Origin: Brachionus koreanus
Lineage: Eukaryota > Rotifera > Eurotatoria > Ploima > Brachionidae
Direction of reading: 5' to 3'
Assembly (NCBI GenBank): GCA_016987375.1
Contig: PJRA01000048.1
Span: 2,653,695-2,717,694, forward strand
DNA length: 64,000 bases
Below are positions 48,011 through 59,418 of this stretch, one piece after another. Positions within the stretch are counted from its first letter, which is position 1. The number at the start of each line of letters is the position of its first letter. Both the position numbers and the translations under genes were made by a program. The notes below the pieces were generated by a model. That model searched no databases, was not told the DNA's origin, and worked only from the letters and a program-made list of their open reading frames with translations.

Positions 48011-48776
48011 TGATCTGAAAATCGGACAAGGCTGAAATTTTAAAAACTTATAAAAATATCATTATCTGTATTTTTTTAGTTTGGTTCTGAATTAGTGCAT
48101 TGCTTTGGCGCTCTAGTCCTTTAGGCACATTATTCATCTTTTAGAGAGACTGTCCCCAGCCTTGATTTTTTCTTTTTTTTATTATCGATACTAGCTCTAA
48201 TATTTAGATTTTTTCCTAGACTAAAATCTTATTTCTTATTTCTATCTTATTTTATTTTTTTTCTTTTTAATAAATAATTTTGGGGGAATGCCCCTGGGTT
48301 TGTCCGAATAGCCTTCGCTTTCGTTTAAACCCTCAAATTTGAAAATTTTGAATTTTTACAAAAGAAAAAAGGAGAAAAAAGATTAATATATACAATTTAT
48401 CTAAATGTATTAATAGAATACTGAAAAATTTAAAGCTTATTGCAATAAAAAGTTATAAATTATAGAAAGATTATAAAAGTTTTTTTTTTAATTAAGATAA
48501 TGAGAAGGACTAGAGATTTAAAAGAATTGAATATTTAGTATTTTAATGAGATTCTCAACTGATGATATTAATTCTTTAAATTATGTCTAATTCAGCTTAA
48601 TTGGGACAAATTCTCGTTTATTTTTGATCAAATTGGAAAACTTTTCTTTCATTTTGTTCAATAGTGACAAATTCTCTTTTTTCAATAAAAGGAGAGTTTT
48701 TCTGAATCGATCTGAAATGTTCAGATAAAAAAAATTTGTTCCAAATTCATTATTATAGTTTCACTTTTTTATTAAA

Positions 48777-48803
48777 TAGTAGTATAGTATAGTATAGTAT
48801 AGT
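48777..48803 (+). repeat. (agtat)n microsatellite
   Basis: About five tandem copies of agtat directly before the decayed repeat at 48812-48893. Confidence 0.85.
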
Positions 48804-48811
48804 GGTTTATT

Positions 48812-48893
48812 GCAACGCATAAATGCGTAAAATCTGACAACAGATTATGTGCAAAAAATGTTATGACGGTTTTTGTCTATTTTTGCTTTAAAA
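48812..48893 (-). repeat. Decayed copy 2 of the 41.8-kb repeat frame
   Basis: Minus-strand reading AKIDKNRHNIFC, stop, SVVRFYAFMRCN aligns with AKKDKNIYGIFC...RFYAF at 41.8 kb; DNA blocks atgcgtaaaatct and gtttttgtctwtttttgct are shared. Confidence 0.55.
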
Positions 48894-49802
48894 CACAGGT
48901 AATAATTATAAGCCAAAAAAGATTAATTAGGTATTTTTTTTGTATATAAAAAATATATTTTGATTATATTATTATTTTTTTGTTCTTATTAGTTAATTTG
49001 TGTAATTTTTTCTAAAAAATAACATTAGATAAAAAAATTTGCTCCAAATTCATTATTATAGTTTTATTTTTGCATCAAATAAACACAGGTAATAATCATA
49101 AGCCTTTTTTTTTCAATACTCGGGGTCTATGTCTCGGCATGCATCAAACATGCTTCTTCGACTATTAATGCAAGTCTTTTTAAGCAAGATAAAAGGTAAT
49201 CACAAGCTAAAAGTTAAAAGATTAAGAATCATAATCTTTTTTAGTGTCTTTTTTCTTTTAATTTTTAATACCAATAAACAGTATTGTCAAATTGACATTT
49301 TCATAAACATCATTAGTAAATTTAATTAATATTAAAAGTATGAATCAGACTAGTAAATAATATTGATTTTTATTTTTAAATTACTTTAAATACTAAAATA
49401 AAAATAATTTCTGATAACAGCTTAAAATATTTTCCAAATTATATTTCCCAATTGCCACCTCATTATTTTCTCCTTTTTTCCTGAGCCATCAGATATTTTA
49501 AAATATGAACCCTATTACTCTTTTTTTAATTTTATCTATTTTTTTTTCTTTTTTGAATTATACTGAATTTTATTTAAATAAATAATTTTCTAATTTTTGA
49601 AATTTTTTAAAAATTTTTAATACTCATCCCATGCACTAGTTTTTGTTAAATGAAACGTTCCATCTAAAGAAAAATAAAGCACGGAGCAAGCAATTTTTAG
49701 AAAAAATAAATTAATTTAAAAATTGTCTAAATAAAAAATATTGCAAACGGATTTAAAATAAATTTATTTAAAAAAAAATAAAATTGACAACCAAGTAAAA
49801 TT

Positions 49803-51083
49803 CTATTTTAACTCGTTCATATTTGTTTGTAAAGCCACCGAGAAATATTTGTGATCGGTGGAGTTTCGCTTTTTGGATTTTTTAAAACACATACCTAATA
49901 GCTCTTCTCGATATTTCTGAGATGACAGTCCATAAAGCAAGAAATTAATTGCATTATTTGAATAGATTAGAAAATGAACCAAAGGTTGGACAAAGCTGTT
50001 TTCACTAGTTCTTCCCTTATACAGGACAAAAAGTATGCAATAAGGTAATTGACTGATCAAAAAGTAAAAATTGGTTAATAAAAGCATGTAAAGAATTTGA
50101 CGATTTCGACGCAATCGTTTATAAAAATTGCTTTTTTGATATTCATTATTTTTATTTATTAATCGATTGAAATAATTTTTGCTTTTATTGTGAATTCGCA
50201 TCAAAATAATAAAAGAGCATATGCTCATGACTGTGAAAGGTATCAACGAGTAAACAAATATGTCGATCCAAAGCCAAATATAATTAAGGAAGTAGTTATA
50301 GAATGAATTTGGTAGGGGAAAACATATGTATATGGATTCGTCTCTAAATGGGAGCAAAATTAATTTTTTTGATGAGTTTTCCGTATAATTATTTCCTTGA
50401 AATTGAACGATTTTTGGCTCATAATCTTCCAGAATGTCTGCCTTATAACTCAAATCAATGAAAAAAAAATAATGAATATTTAAAATTGCCAAAAAAAACA
50501 CTAAAAAAAAAATGACCAAATCAACTCGATGTAAGTTTTCACTAATCAAACAGTTGAATTGAAATCTATGCGAGTATATATTTGATCTATCAAAAGAAAT
50601 TATTGAGCCGGCTTTCTTTTGATTTTTATTTGCCTTTGAACAGAACGAAACTAAATTTTTGTTTGTAATAACTAATGCTCGGTCAATTGATATAACCATT
50701 AGGATAATACTGCTTATTTGAGTCAAAAAATATGTCAAAAATGTATGAAATTTACAAATAAAAGCTGAATGTGAGCGAATTTCGATTTGAAATCCAAATC
50801 GAGCTAGAGCCTCTGATGAGCATACTAAAAGAACCAACAAATCTGAAATGGATAAGTAAAGCAAAAAACGAAATGTTGAGCCTTGGCGCATCTTGTATTT
50901 ACTAAAAACTATTATGTTAAATGAATTTCCGATAATTCCTATAGTGATGATAATTGAAAGTAGAATTGTACTCAACTGGTTAGTTGGATATTTTTCATCT
51001 TCATCTTCAAAAAGAGTGCTTTGATTTGAATTGAAAAGCAAATGGAATGGATCTATTTTTTTAGGGATCATGTTTTTAGTCAA
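49803..51083 (-). CDS. Rhodopsin-class GPCR, peptide-receptor-like, intronless
   Basis: Seven-transmembrane receptor of 426 aa in one exon. The N terminus has a sequon (NQS at 20-22). TM1 contains GIIGNSFNIIVF; TM2 LYLSISDLLVLL; Cys before TM3 (FICKFHTFLTYF) pairs with ECL2 Cys (YICFPLP); TM3 ends SIDRALVIT (DRA in place of DRY); TM6 FYFLISQLPYCILFVLY; TM7 SNNAINFLLYGLSSQKYREE, where N-A-I-N-F-L-L-Y stands for NPxxY and helix 8 follows. The extracellular loop 2 is long with two more sequons (NYT, NSS). The N..INF.LY form and paired Cys resemble invertebrate neuropeptide (FMRFamide/myosuppressin-type) receptors; the ligand is not predictable. Minus-strand AATAAA at 49763-49768, about 35 nt past the stop. 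Confidence 0.92.
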   Translation of the reverse strand: MTKNMIPKKIDPFHLLFNSNQSTLFEDEDEKYPTNQLSTILLSIIITIGIIGNSFNIIVFSKYKMRQGSTFRFLLYLSISDLLVLLVCSSEALARFGFQIEIRSHSAFICKFHTFLTYFLTQISSIILMVISIDRALVITNKNLVSFCSKANKNQKKAGSIISFDRSNIYSHRFQFNCLISENLHRVDLVIFFLVFFLAILNIHYFFFIDLSYKADILEDYEPKIVQFQGNNYTENSSKKLILLPFRDESIYICFPLPNSFYNYFLNYIWLWIDIFVYSLIPFTVMSICSFIILMRIHNKSKNYFNRLINKNNEYQKSNFYKRLRRNRQILYMLLLTNFYFLISQLPYCILFVLYKGRTSENSFVQPLVHFLIYSNNAINFLLYGLSSQKYREELLGMCFKKSKKRNSTDHKYFSVALQTNMNELK

Positions 51084-53740
51084 TATTCAACTGACTACGA
51101 ATAAAAAATGTATTATAAATCTTTTCTAAAGTTTAAAATAAATTATTTTTAAATTAAATTTTAACAATTTTATTCTATATAAATGTTAACCCAGATTCTA
51201 ACCCATATTTTCTATAAATTAAACTAAAATTTAATCTTTATATTTTTTTTTGTAAAACGAATAAAAATTTTAAATGATCTGAGTTCAGATAAAATTAAAA
51301 TAAATAATTTAAATCGTTCTCAATAATTCAATTATACAGAAAGTACATAAATAAGTGATAAAAATTGATTTTTTTTTAAATCTTAAATTTTTTATAAAAT
51401 TTTAAAAAACAACAAACAATAATACCCAATTTATTTAAAATCGGATTTTAAATTAAAAAGATAAACCAATACTATGTATCATTTAGTTTAAATCAAACAT
51501 GATTCTTTTTGGATTGAACAATCAACTCATTTGATAAAAATAGGAATAAGATTCAAGCATTAAATTTCTATATTGATATTTTTTAGAATTTATTTAACTA
51601 ATTCCGATTTGAAAAAATTTAATGAAATTTTCTTACGAAAATAGACCGAAAATTTTTGCCTTTGAATTTACAATCACTAAGAGTATTCTTAAAATGTTAA
51701 AAAAAAAAACAACTTGGGAATTTTTTTGATGAAAAAAGCTTTTAAATTACAAAATTGTTTGAAAATTTTGTTTGATCTAAACCACATATACTAAATTAAT
51801 CATAAAATTTGCTTCTGTTATTAAAATAATTATACATTTTTACAAATTGCTCAAAAATATCAAAAATTAAATGCTCCAGACTAAATTTATTATTATTTGG
51901 TTGATTAAAAATATCATTTAAATTAAATCATTTTCTTCACTCAAAGGACTAAAAAAAATTAGAAAATAATAAAAACAACTAAAATGTGAGCTTAGAATTT
52001 AGAAAAAGAATTCAATCATATTCTTATTATCTGCTAATTAAAAATAAATTAAATTAAAATGCTTTTTATTTGATAAGATGTAAAAAAAAATATCTCAAAT
52101 ATTAAGTCATGATTAAAAATCTCTTCTTGGTTGATTTAATGAATCTAAATAGATTCAAATTAAACTAGAAATGATAAAAAAAGAATTAAAAGCGTAAGTA
52201 AACTCATTTTTTTTATAAATATTAAATTAGTCTCGCAAATTAAAGAATTTAATGAGCTGAATCTATGAAAAAAAATAGATTACCAGTTTCTCACGAGCAT
52301 AATTACATTATCAAGTCAACTGTTAAGTGATTAAGATGCATCGCTGGATTATAAAACAATTCAATGTTAAAAATACTTATGAATATCAGAATAATCAATA
52401 AAGATTCTGGATATATTGAGGATTTAGTAGGCACTTCGTTGCAACTAAACTAATCAGCTTAAAATTGCATTAAATTTGAATCCAAGTTTGACATCACACA
52501 TTGGTAAATGTATCATATAAAAACAAAATGGCTTAAATTAAGACTAAGATAATCTTAAAAAATATTTTGCATGACAAACAAAAGTTACACACTATTTATT
52601 TATTTTTGAACATAAAAACTAATCGAATTAGATAGTTAGTTTCATGTTTAAAGATCATGGAAAAATGCTTGAGGCTTTTCTATTAATTCTCAATACCACG
52701 AAATTTTACTTCCCGCTAGCTCTTAAAAATAATTTATATTTCACAATACTTCTAAGCCTGAGCATCTTAATATTTTGCTGTCTTATTTTTTTTTTAATTT
52801 AGCCAATTTTTACATCTAAGTTAATCACTATTAGTGATTTTTATAGAGTCAGTTTTGTGATTGTAATAATAAATAAATTCCTAAATTTTTAATCTAAATG
52901 TATCTAATTATTTCTGCTTAACCATCAATTTCAATTAATCAAAAAAAAGGCGAAAGTAAAAGAACAAACATTCGTTTTTTTAAAACTTAATTGAAATGAA
53001 ATTATTAAAATTATAACCAAAAAAGCAGACAAGCTGAATCAATCAAGGTGTCACATTAAAGAATCTAAAATTACAAGAAATGCTATTTGAAAAAATATTG
53101 ACGCTTTTTCATCAATTTTTAAAATCTTATTACAGATTTAAAAGAAATTTTATTAGGTATTAAATATTAATATTATAGATAATTTAAAATTATAAAAAAT
53201 AAAAAAATCAAACATGAGATTAAAGATTGATAAATACAATAATTTATCATTTTTGATTACTTTTAGACTACAAAACGTAAATAAATAACATTTAATTTTT
53301 TTTTTATTAGAAATTTTTTTTAAATTGATGTTTTAATTAAAAAAAGTTTTTAAAATAAATTGATTTATTCTTAAACATTCAATTTCTACATTCACTTAAA
53401 ATCTTAAATCAAACTTATCTAAAAATATAGTGATTTTTCTTCTTTCAAAACTTAATCTCTATTCCAATCGGCCCAAGCTCCACCAAAATCATTTATCAAA
53501 TAAGTAAATAAAGTTTATAACTAAACGACTTTAAATGCCTAGATTAAAAAATTAATGTTAAATTGAAAATAGAACAAAAGCTTTCTAATAAAATATTATA
53601 AAAAAATTCAATTTTAAATTGATTATTTCAAATTATTCAAGCAAAAATAATTTTCTTATGGTTTTTCTTCAAGATTTTTAGCTAGTAAAAGCCATTTTTT
53701 AATAATTTTATTTCTAAGTAATAAAATTCAAGTTCAAATT

Positions 53741-53765
53741 TTTCAAACAGGGGTTTAAAAACCCT
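53741..53765. repeat. Short palindrome gggtttaaaaaccc
   Basis: A perfect 14-base palindrome in the sequence caggggtttaaaaaccctcc. It may be a chance product of AT-rich DNA or an element end. No flanking duplication was found. Confidence 0.4.
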
Positions 53766-54048
53766 CCGAGCGTTCTACTGTTTATAACAAAATCCTGTGT
53801 TAATTTGGAATTTTGATTAAAAAAAAAATTCAAAAATTTGCGCTGATTTAAAAATAACCAAGTAAGTAAGAAAAAAGCTTTAATTATGTCATTAGTCATT
53901 AACTAATTGAATTAAATAAAAAATAATAAGCTTCAAAGGGTTTAAGACTGAAAGCTTGACTAAAAACCAGTTTTGGATTTAATTTTTTTAAACTAAGTTT
54001 GTTTCCCTAGATGTTGTACTATTAACATATTGTCTAGCTTGTTCTTAC

Positions 54049-54117
54049 AAATGTTCTTTGATTTTCAGATATTACATAAGGAGGAAATCGGTCCCAATTT
54101 TCAAAAGCTTTTTTCAA
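54049..54117 (-). other. Exon-like island 1 (unknown protein)
   Basis: Minus-strand reading KAFENWDRFPPYVISENQRT F followed by a good GTAAGA donor at 54047-54048. Mixed, non-repetitive amino-acid composition in a region of AT noise suggests a genuine exon. Not recognised. Confidence 0.4.
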
Positions 54118-54249
54118 TATAAAATTTTTTCTTTGATATATATTTTTAAATTCGACCCTTGTTCGCCTATGTCCTCGAATGCTTTTTGCTAGTCAACTAA
54201 TTTAAACATCAATGAATTCGTTAATTCGTTAGAATTGTCGCGATTCAAT

Positions 54250-54278
54250 CGATTTGCACAATAGAATTGTGCAAATCG
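54250..54278. repeat. Perfect 13-bp hairpin
   Basis: cgatttgcacaat, loop aga, attgtgcaaatcg: exact arms with a 3-base loop. Could be a hairpin RNA, a regulatory palindrome or a MITE tip; no flanking evidence. Confidence 0.8.
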
Positions 54279-56768
54279 ACTGGACCCAAACCATTATTAA
54301 TATTGAAATATTCAATGAGATTTCAAGCGCTCCAAGTCATTCATCATTTGAAAATTTTCTTCTACAATCCTTTACCAACTTCGTATGTTTGATTTGATCT
54401 TTCTTTAAATTATTAGTTTTTTGTGTAATTCAGGCCGCTACACAACTTTTTCGCCATTAATAAAAAATAAACAGAATTATTAAAATTTTGTTGAAGAGTA
54501 TTTAAATAAAGCAGATTCTTGATATTAGAGATTTTTTAATTGATAATCGAAAATGATCCTTTTTAGTATGATTATTTCATGTTAAAATTTAGACCTCACC
54601 ATGCATCATTTACAGCTTTATAAAGAATGTTTTTCATAGATTATTTTCAAAAATTGAGAAACGAATTCTAGTATTTGATTGAAACGCTAGTTTTAATAAA
54701 AATTTATTTGTTAAAGTTGATATTCTCCGAAAAAAAATCTATTTGCTTTGAAGAATTTTCATTTAAAAAAACCAACAAAAATCTAAAAATAATCACTAGA
54801 TTCAAATGTAATTAAAATTTAAATTTTTAAATTTGTCTAAATTTAATCTTTAAAATCAATCAAGAAAAAGTTAAAAATTTGCTGATTCGTATCATTAAAA
54901 CTAAACAAACAAAATTTATTAAGAATTAAATATCGCATGATTTAATCCTAATCGGATTATTTTTCTCTAATTGCATTTAATTCAAATCTTAGCCTTAAAT
55001 ACATAATAAAAAAAATAAAATTGGTAAATAGAGTTTAAGATTGCAAAGAAAATATTTTATCGATCTAATAAAAATGTATATTAAGAAATAATATTTCAAG
55101 AAAATTTTCTAATAATGAATTATAAAATTAATTAAAAATTAAATATTTTTCGAATAAGTCTCGGTTGGTTATGAGCAATTGAATGCTATTTATTGTCAAT
55201 ATTGAAACTATGAGAGAAAATATCTTTCTTTATCTCAAAATAAAATTATTTTATTCTAAATTCTGTTTCCTTTAAAATTCTTATGTTTTTATCTCTTTAA
55301 ATTTAAAAAAAGAACATTTTTGATTTTGTCAGAATCAGTTTTTCACAGTGAGTTTCGCACTCTAATGAAGCTTGATTTAAATATAAATGAATCATTAAAG
55401 ATCATGCTCAAAAAATCAAATTTATAAAATAAATTATAGCATAAAAATTTGAAAAATACTCTATTAATTACCATTTGCTTTAATGAGTAGGCTCTAAACC
55501 ATGTCAATTCCAGAGCAATTTTAAAATGTCTTTTAAACCAAAAATAAAAATAATTAATTTAGTAAGTAATTTAAAATTCTAATAAAATAATTAGATCGGA
55601 ATTCAGCAAAACAAAATTTGAGCTAACATAGACAAAATAGAATCAAAGATAAATTTTCGTTTTATTTAAAATAATTCTTGAATGCATTAGAATCTGCATG
55701 AAATTATATTTAGAAAATGATTTCCTGACTGATTTTAATATCGTCTTTAATACTGTTTGAAAAAATCTTTCCCACCGGTAAAAATAATGAGTTTTTTGAT
55801 GAATAGAATTTTAATTTATTTCAGTTAATAAGTCCTTTTTATCATTTATCATTCATCTTAAGGAAAATATCAGAATGAAATTCAATTTATTAAATAAAAA
55901 TTATTAAATATTTTTGATAATATAGCAAAAATATTGATATCCTATGTTTTTTCTTAAATAAGATATATTCTTATAATTCATAAAAACAAATTAATTCGGT
56001 TTATAAATAAAATGAATTTAATAATTAGAAAAAAATAACAAAAATAAAGTAATAATAAATAAAACAAAATAAAAAAAAAATAGTTTTCAAAAATTTTGAG
56101 TATTAATCACACCAAAATTAATTAGATTTTCATTTTTCTCATCTTGAAAACTTTGATTGAAAAAAGTTTAAATTAAAACAACCATGAAGCTATCCCAAGA
56201 TGTTAAAAATTATTGGAAAAAAAAATTTAATAGCACATTTTTTCTATATAGTTATTTTAAGAATTAAGAAAAAATAACTAAATTTTAAGCAGAAAATAAA
56301 TCATAATTATATTTTGGTTTTCTTTTAATTCGCTTATTTATTAAATATTTTAGTATTTTAATACTCATTTTATTACTCAAATAAAGTTTGTATTTTAGAT
56401 CCTTGAATGTTAAAAAATCTTGTGGTGGCTATAAAATAAATAAAACACTTAATAATGTGAAAAACTATTTTTAAAATCATCATTCTACAAGTTTTTTTAA
56501 AAAAAAAAATCTTCTTAAATAATATAGTGTAGCTTTGAATTAACTATAAAATTGAGAAGAAAAAAATTAATTTAAACTAAAGATGCCTTTTTAGATTATA
56601 TTTTTTTTCTACAACAAAGAAAAGACAAAAAATATGTTTTAATTTTCTAAATCAATTATCAACTACATCATTTAAAAATGCAAAATATTACTTAACAACT
56701 ATTCAATAATTTTAATTGAAATTGAATGAAATAAATTAATATATTTATATATAGTAATGGGAGTAGTT

Positions 56769-56909
56769 TTACTGCGGCATAATATGACGTGCATCAGACA
56801 TATCTTGTGGCATTTTTAAAAAAAAATCAGTAGAATCAAAATTTTGCGTTTTTAGATGATCAAGGCCAAAAATCTGATAAATTTTAAGCCATTCAAGGTC
56901 TGTTTGAAT
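56769..56909 (-). CDS. Probable terminal exon of an unidentified gene
   Basis: After an AG acceptor (56910-56911) the minus strand reads 46 codons, IQTDLEWLKIYQIFGLDHLK then TQNFDSTDFFLKMPQDMSDA and RHIMPQ, to TAA at 56769-56771. Coding character is clear against the AT-rich surroundings. Phase 0 at the acceptor matches the candidate exon at 57009-57073. Family not recognised; more 5' exons, if any, lie at higher coordinates. Confidence 0.5.
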   Translation of the reverse strand: MQTDLEWLKIYQIFGLDHLKTQNFDSTDFFLKMPQDMSDARHIMPQ

Positions 56910-57008
56910 CTTAACTCATGAAAATGTTCATTCTAAATGACTTTTTTCTAAATATCTAAATAAATAGTTTTTAAAATGAAAAAATAAAATAAATTTAAGT
57001 CAAAACAC

Positions 57009-57073
57009 TTGAAATTGGTTCTTGAAATCTTTCTCTTTTTTGTATTCATCATTTCTGCTTAATTGTTCACTTT
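57009..57073 (-). CDS. Possible penultimate exon of the same unidentified gene
   Basis: Minus-strand 65-nt island after AG (57074-57075): charged, coiled-coil-like SEQLSRNDEYKKEKDFKNQF Q, ending at a weak GTGTTT donor in phase 0, so it joins the 56769-56909 exon in frame across a 99-bp intron. The weak donor lowers confidence. Confidence 0.35.
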
Positions 57074-58657
57074 CTCATAGTACATTATTATATTAACTAA
57101 GAAGACCAAAGAGCATAATAATTTATTATATTTAAAGAAAGAATATATTCTGCTTTTTTTTTAAATATAATATTGAAAGCAATTTTAAAAATATTTTTTT
57201 AAGTAATACTAATAATTTTTTTCGTTATTTTCGTCAATAGATGTAGATTTAGTTCAAGCCACGTGATTATTGAGTTATGATTATCAATAACGAAAAGAAT
57301 CTCAAGAATTTGAAGATTTAACTAAATTATTCATAGCATAATATTCTTATTTAATACTCTAACTAACATATTGCTATTTTTAACAACTTTTGATAAGTGA
57401 AATTGCTTTTTAAATTAAAAAATAATGTTGACAAAATTTGATCTTTTCCAAATTTTCATTTATAAGGCTATTTTTTTTTAATTTTTTAAATTTTTTTAAA
57501 TTTTTAAAATTTAAATACCTTAAAGTATTTAAAATTAGCGGAAAAATATGATATTTAGAAATTTGAAAAATATGTAATTTTATGAAAAGAAATATTTTTA
57601 AAAATCTTTAAATTTAGTTTGAATTATTAAAAATTGATAAAAATACATAATTAAATTTGATTAATCATAAAAATTTTTTTTTCTCTTCAAATTTTCTTTG
57701 AGTATACTTTTTTGACAAATGCTTTAATAAACCAAGTGTTTAAGGTTTGAAATACGTTTAATTACTCTCCAGACTTTTTTTTTAATTTAAGATCACTTTT
57801 TAATTAAGATGAAAAGTACTTGAACAATTTTTAACAACTCTAGAATAGACTTCCGTAGAGACGCACTATTTTGGTTAAGTATTCCATTTTAGATACGACT
57901 TAAAAAATTGTATTGTCTTTTCATTTTTGTATTTTTCTATTAAAAATATATGATAACTAGAATATTTGTATTTTTGAATTAGAATAAATTATTTATTAAA
58001 AATTTTCATTTAAAATTGTATAGCTTATAAAAATAGAATACATTCCAAGATTTTGATGTTTATAATCCGAGATTATCCTTAGAACTAATGATTTATAGTT
58101 TAGCTATGATGAAAAAATCGCTTATTACCTTTTTTAAGGGCTCAGGATATTTTTTACCTTCTGAGATATCTGGTTTAAATATTAAAAGGAATGGATATAA
58201 TCCAAATTTTTTTAAATTAAAGTTTAAAAATTGTGTCAAAGATTTCCTTTTTTTTATTTCATTTTCTTTAAATTTCTAATTATTTTTCAAATAAATTCTT
58301 TAATTTTTTTCTTACACATTTAGTCTGTTTTTAAACTATTATTTGTCTTTAGTCATTCTTAGTTGCTTCAAATGAGCTACATGGCGTGAAGAATTTTGAA
58401 AGATTATCTAGATTAATTTAATAAAAAAAAAATTATATAATTTTAATATCTAAATTAAAATCAATGGAAAAAAAATTGAAATTTAAAATAAAATAGGTGC
58501 AGTATTGTTTCTTTTAGATAAATATTTGAAAATTAAGATTTAACTCAATTTGCCTCAAGTGTAATTCTTCTTCAAAAAAAATAATTGCACAATCGAAGAG
58601 AATTTTTTTTGTATCTTAATTAAGCTTTAATTGGAATTTTTTTTAAATTTAATTTCC

Positions 58658-58797
58658 CTAAAACAATTGATGACCCATTTTTGGAACAAGATTGGAAGAT
58701 AATTCACTTGGTCTAGAATTTGGGCGAGCAATCAAGCAATTCAAGTATGTTAATCGCATCAATCTTTGAAATAAAGAAATAAGATATTTATTTAAAT
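58658..58797 (-). other. Exon-like island 2 (unknown protein)
   Basis: Minus-strand frame with LFQRLMRLTYLNCLIARPNS then RPSELSSNLVPKMGHQLF and a TAG stop at 58658-58660. Balanced composition unlike the background. It could be a host exon or a transposon fragment; not recognised. Confidence 0.35.
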
Positions 58798-59327
58798 GGC
58801 TGGTTTAAGATGCATGAAATATTTCAAAATTTCAAAAGTTTTTTCTAATTTAATATCTGTATATAAGCTTGCAGCTTCATGATATCTTAATTAAGCAAAT
58901 TTTCTTTTTTTGTTTCAAGCTAATTTAGCGATCTATTTCGAAAAATAAAAATTAAATTATTGATATTCTAGTTAATTGTTTGCATAAGGCTCGATCAAAT
59001 CTTGATAAGTCTTTGTTATGATTAGCTTACAATTAAACGAACCACCCAACGATAACAAATAGATATAACCTTAGTAAAATTGATGGATTGGTTAAATTTA
59101 TTTTCGTTATAAAAAAGAAGTTAAACAGTTTTTTTAACGAAATGTAAAAGTAAATTTTCTGCTCACTATTTTAATAAATTTAAGATGAAATAAAAAGCAT
59201 CTAATAGAGTTTCAATTCAATTCAATTAATTTACTAGGCTAAATTTGAATCGGGCAAAAGGAATTAACTTAAAAAAAATACTTCAATTAAATATAAATTT
59301 TAATTTTAATCCATAAATTAGAAAGCA

Positions 59328-59418
59328 TTGGAAAAATCACGAGACCATTTGTCATCAAACATTTTAGTTGTACTTAAATAGGTTTTTCGTTCTGCATTTG
59401 ATTTTAATATCAAGCCAT
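59328..59418 (-). other. Exon-like island 3 (unknown protein)
   Basis: Minus-strand frame after a possible AG acceptor: GLILKSNAERKTYLSTTKMF then DDKWSRDFSNAF and TAA at 59328-59330. Composition looks coding. Not recognised; its own stop means it cannot be an internal exon of the same transcript as the islands at lower coordinates unless a donor lies before the stop. Confidence 0.35.

Larger units (their letters stand above)
46539..49802. other. Intergenic WDR86 copy 2 / GPCR
   Basis: 3.3 kb, convergent 3' ends. Holds a retroelement-like relic (47698-48350), an agtat pentanucleotide tract (48777-48803) and a decayed copy of the 41.8-kb repeat (48812-48893). A short open frame at 49129-49329 has no support. 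The rest is AT-rich with nothing recognised. Confidence 0.5.

Noticed and set aside
57840..57905. Minus-strand island MEYLTKIVRLYGSLF
   Set aside because: Only 15 codons, no consensus donor; could not be joined in phase with neighbours.
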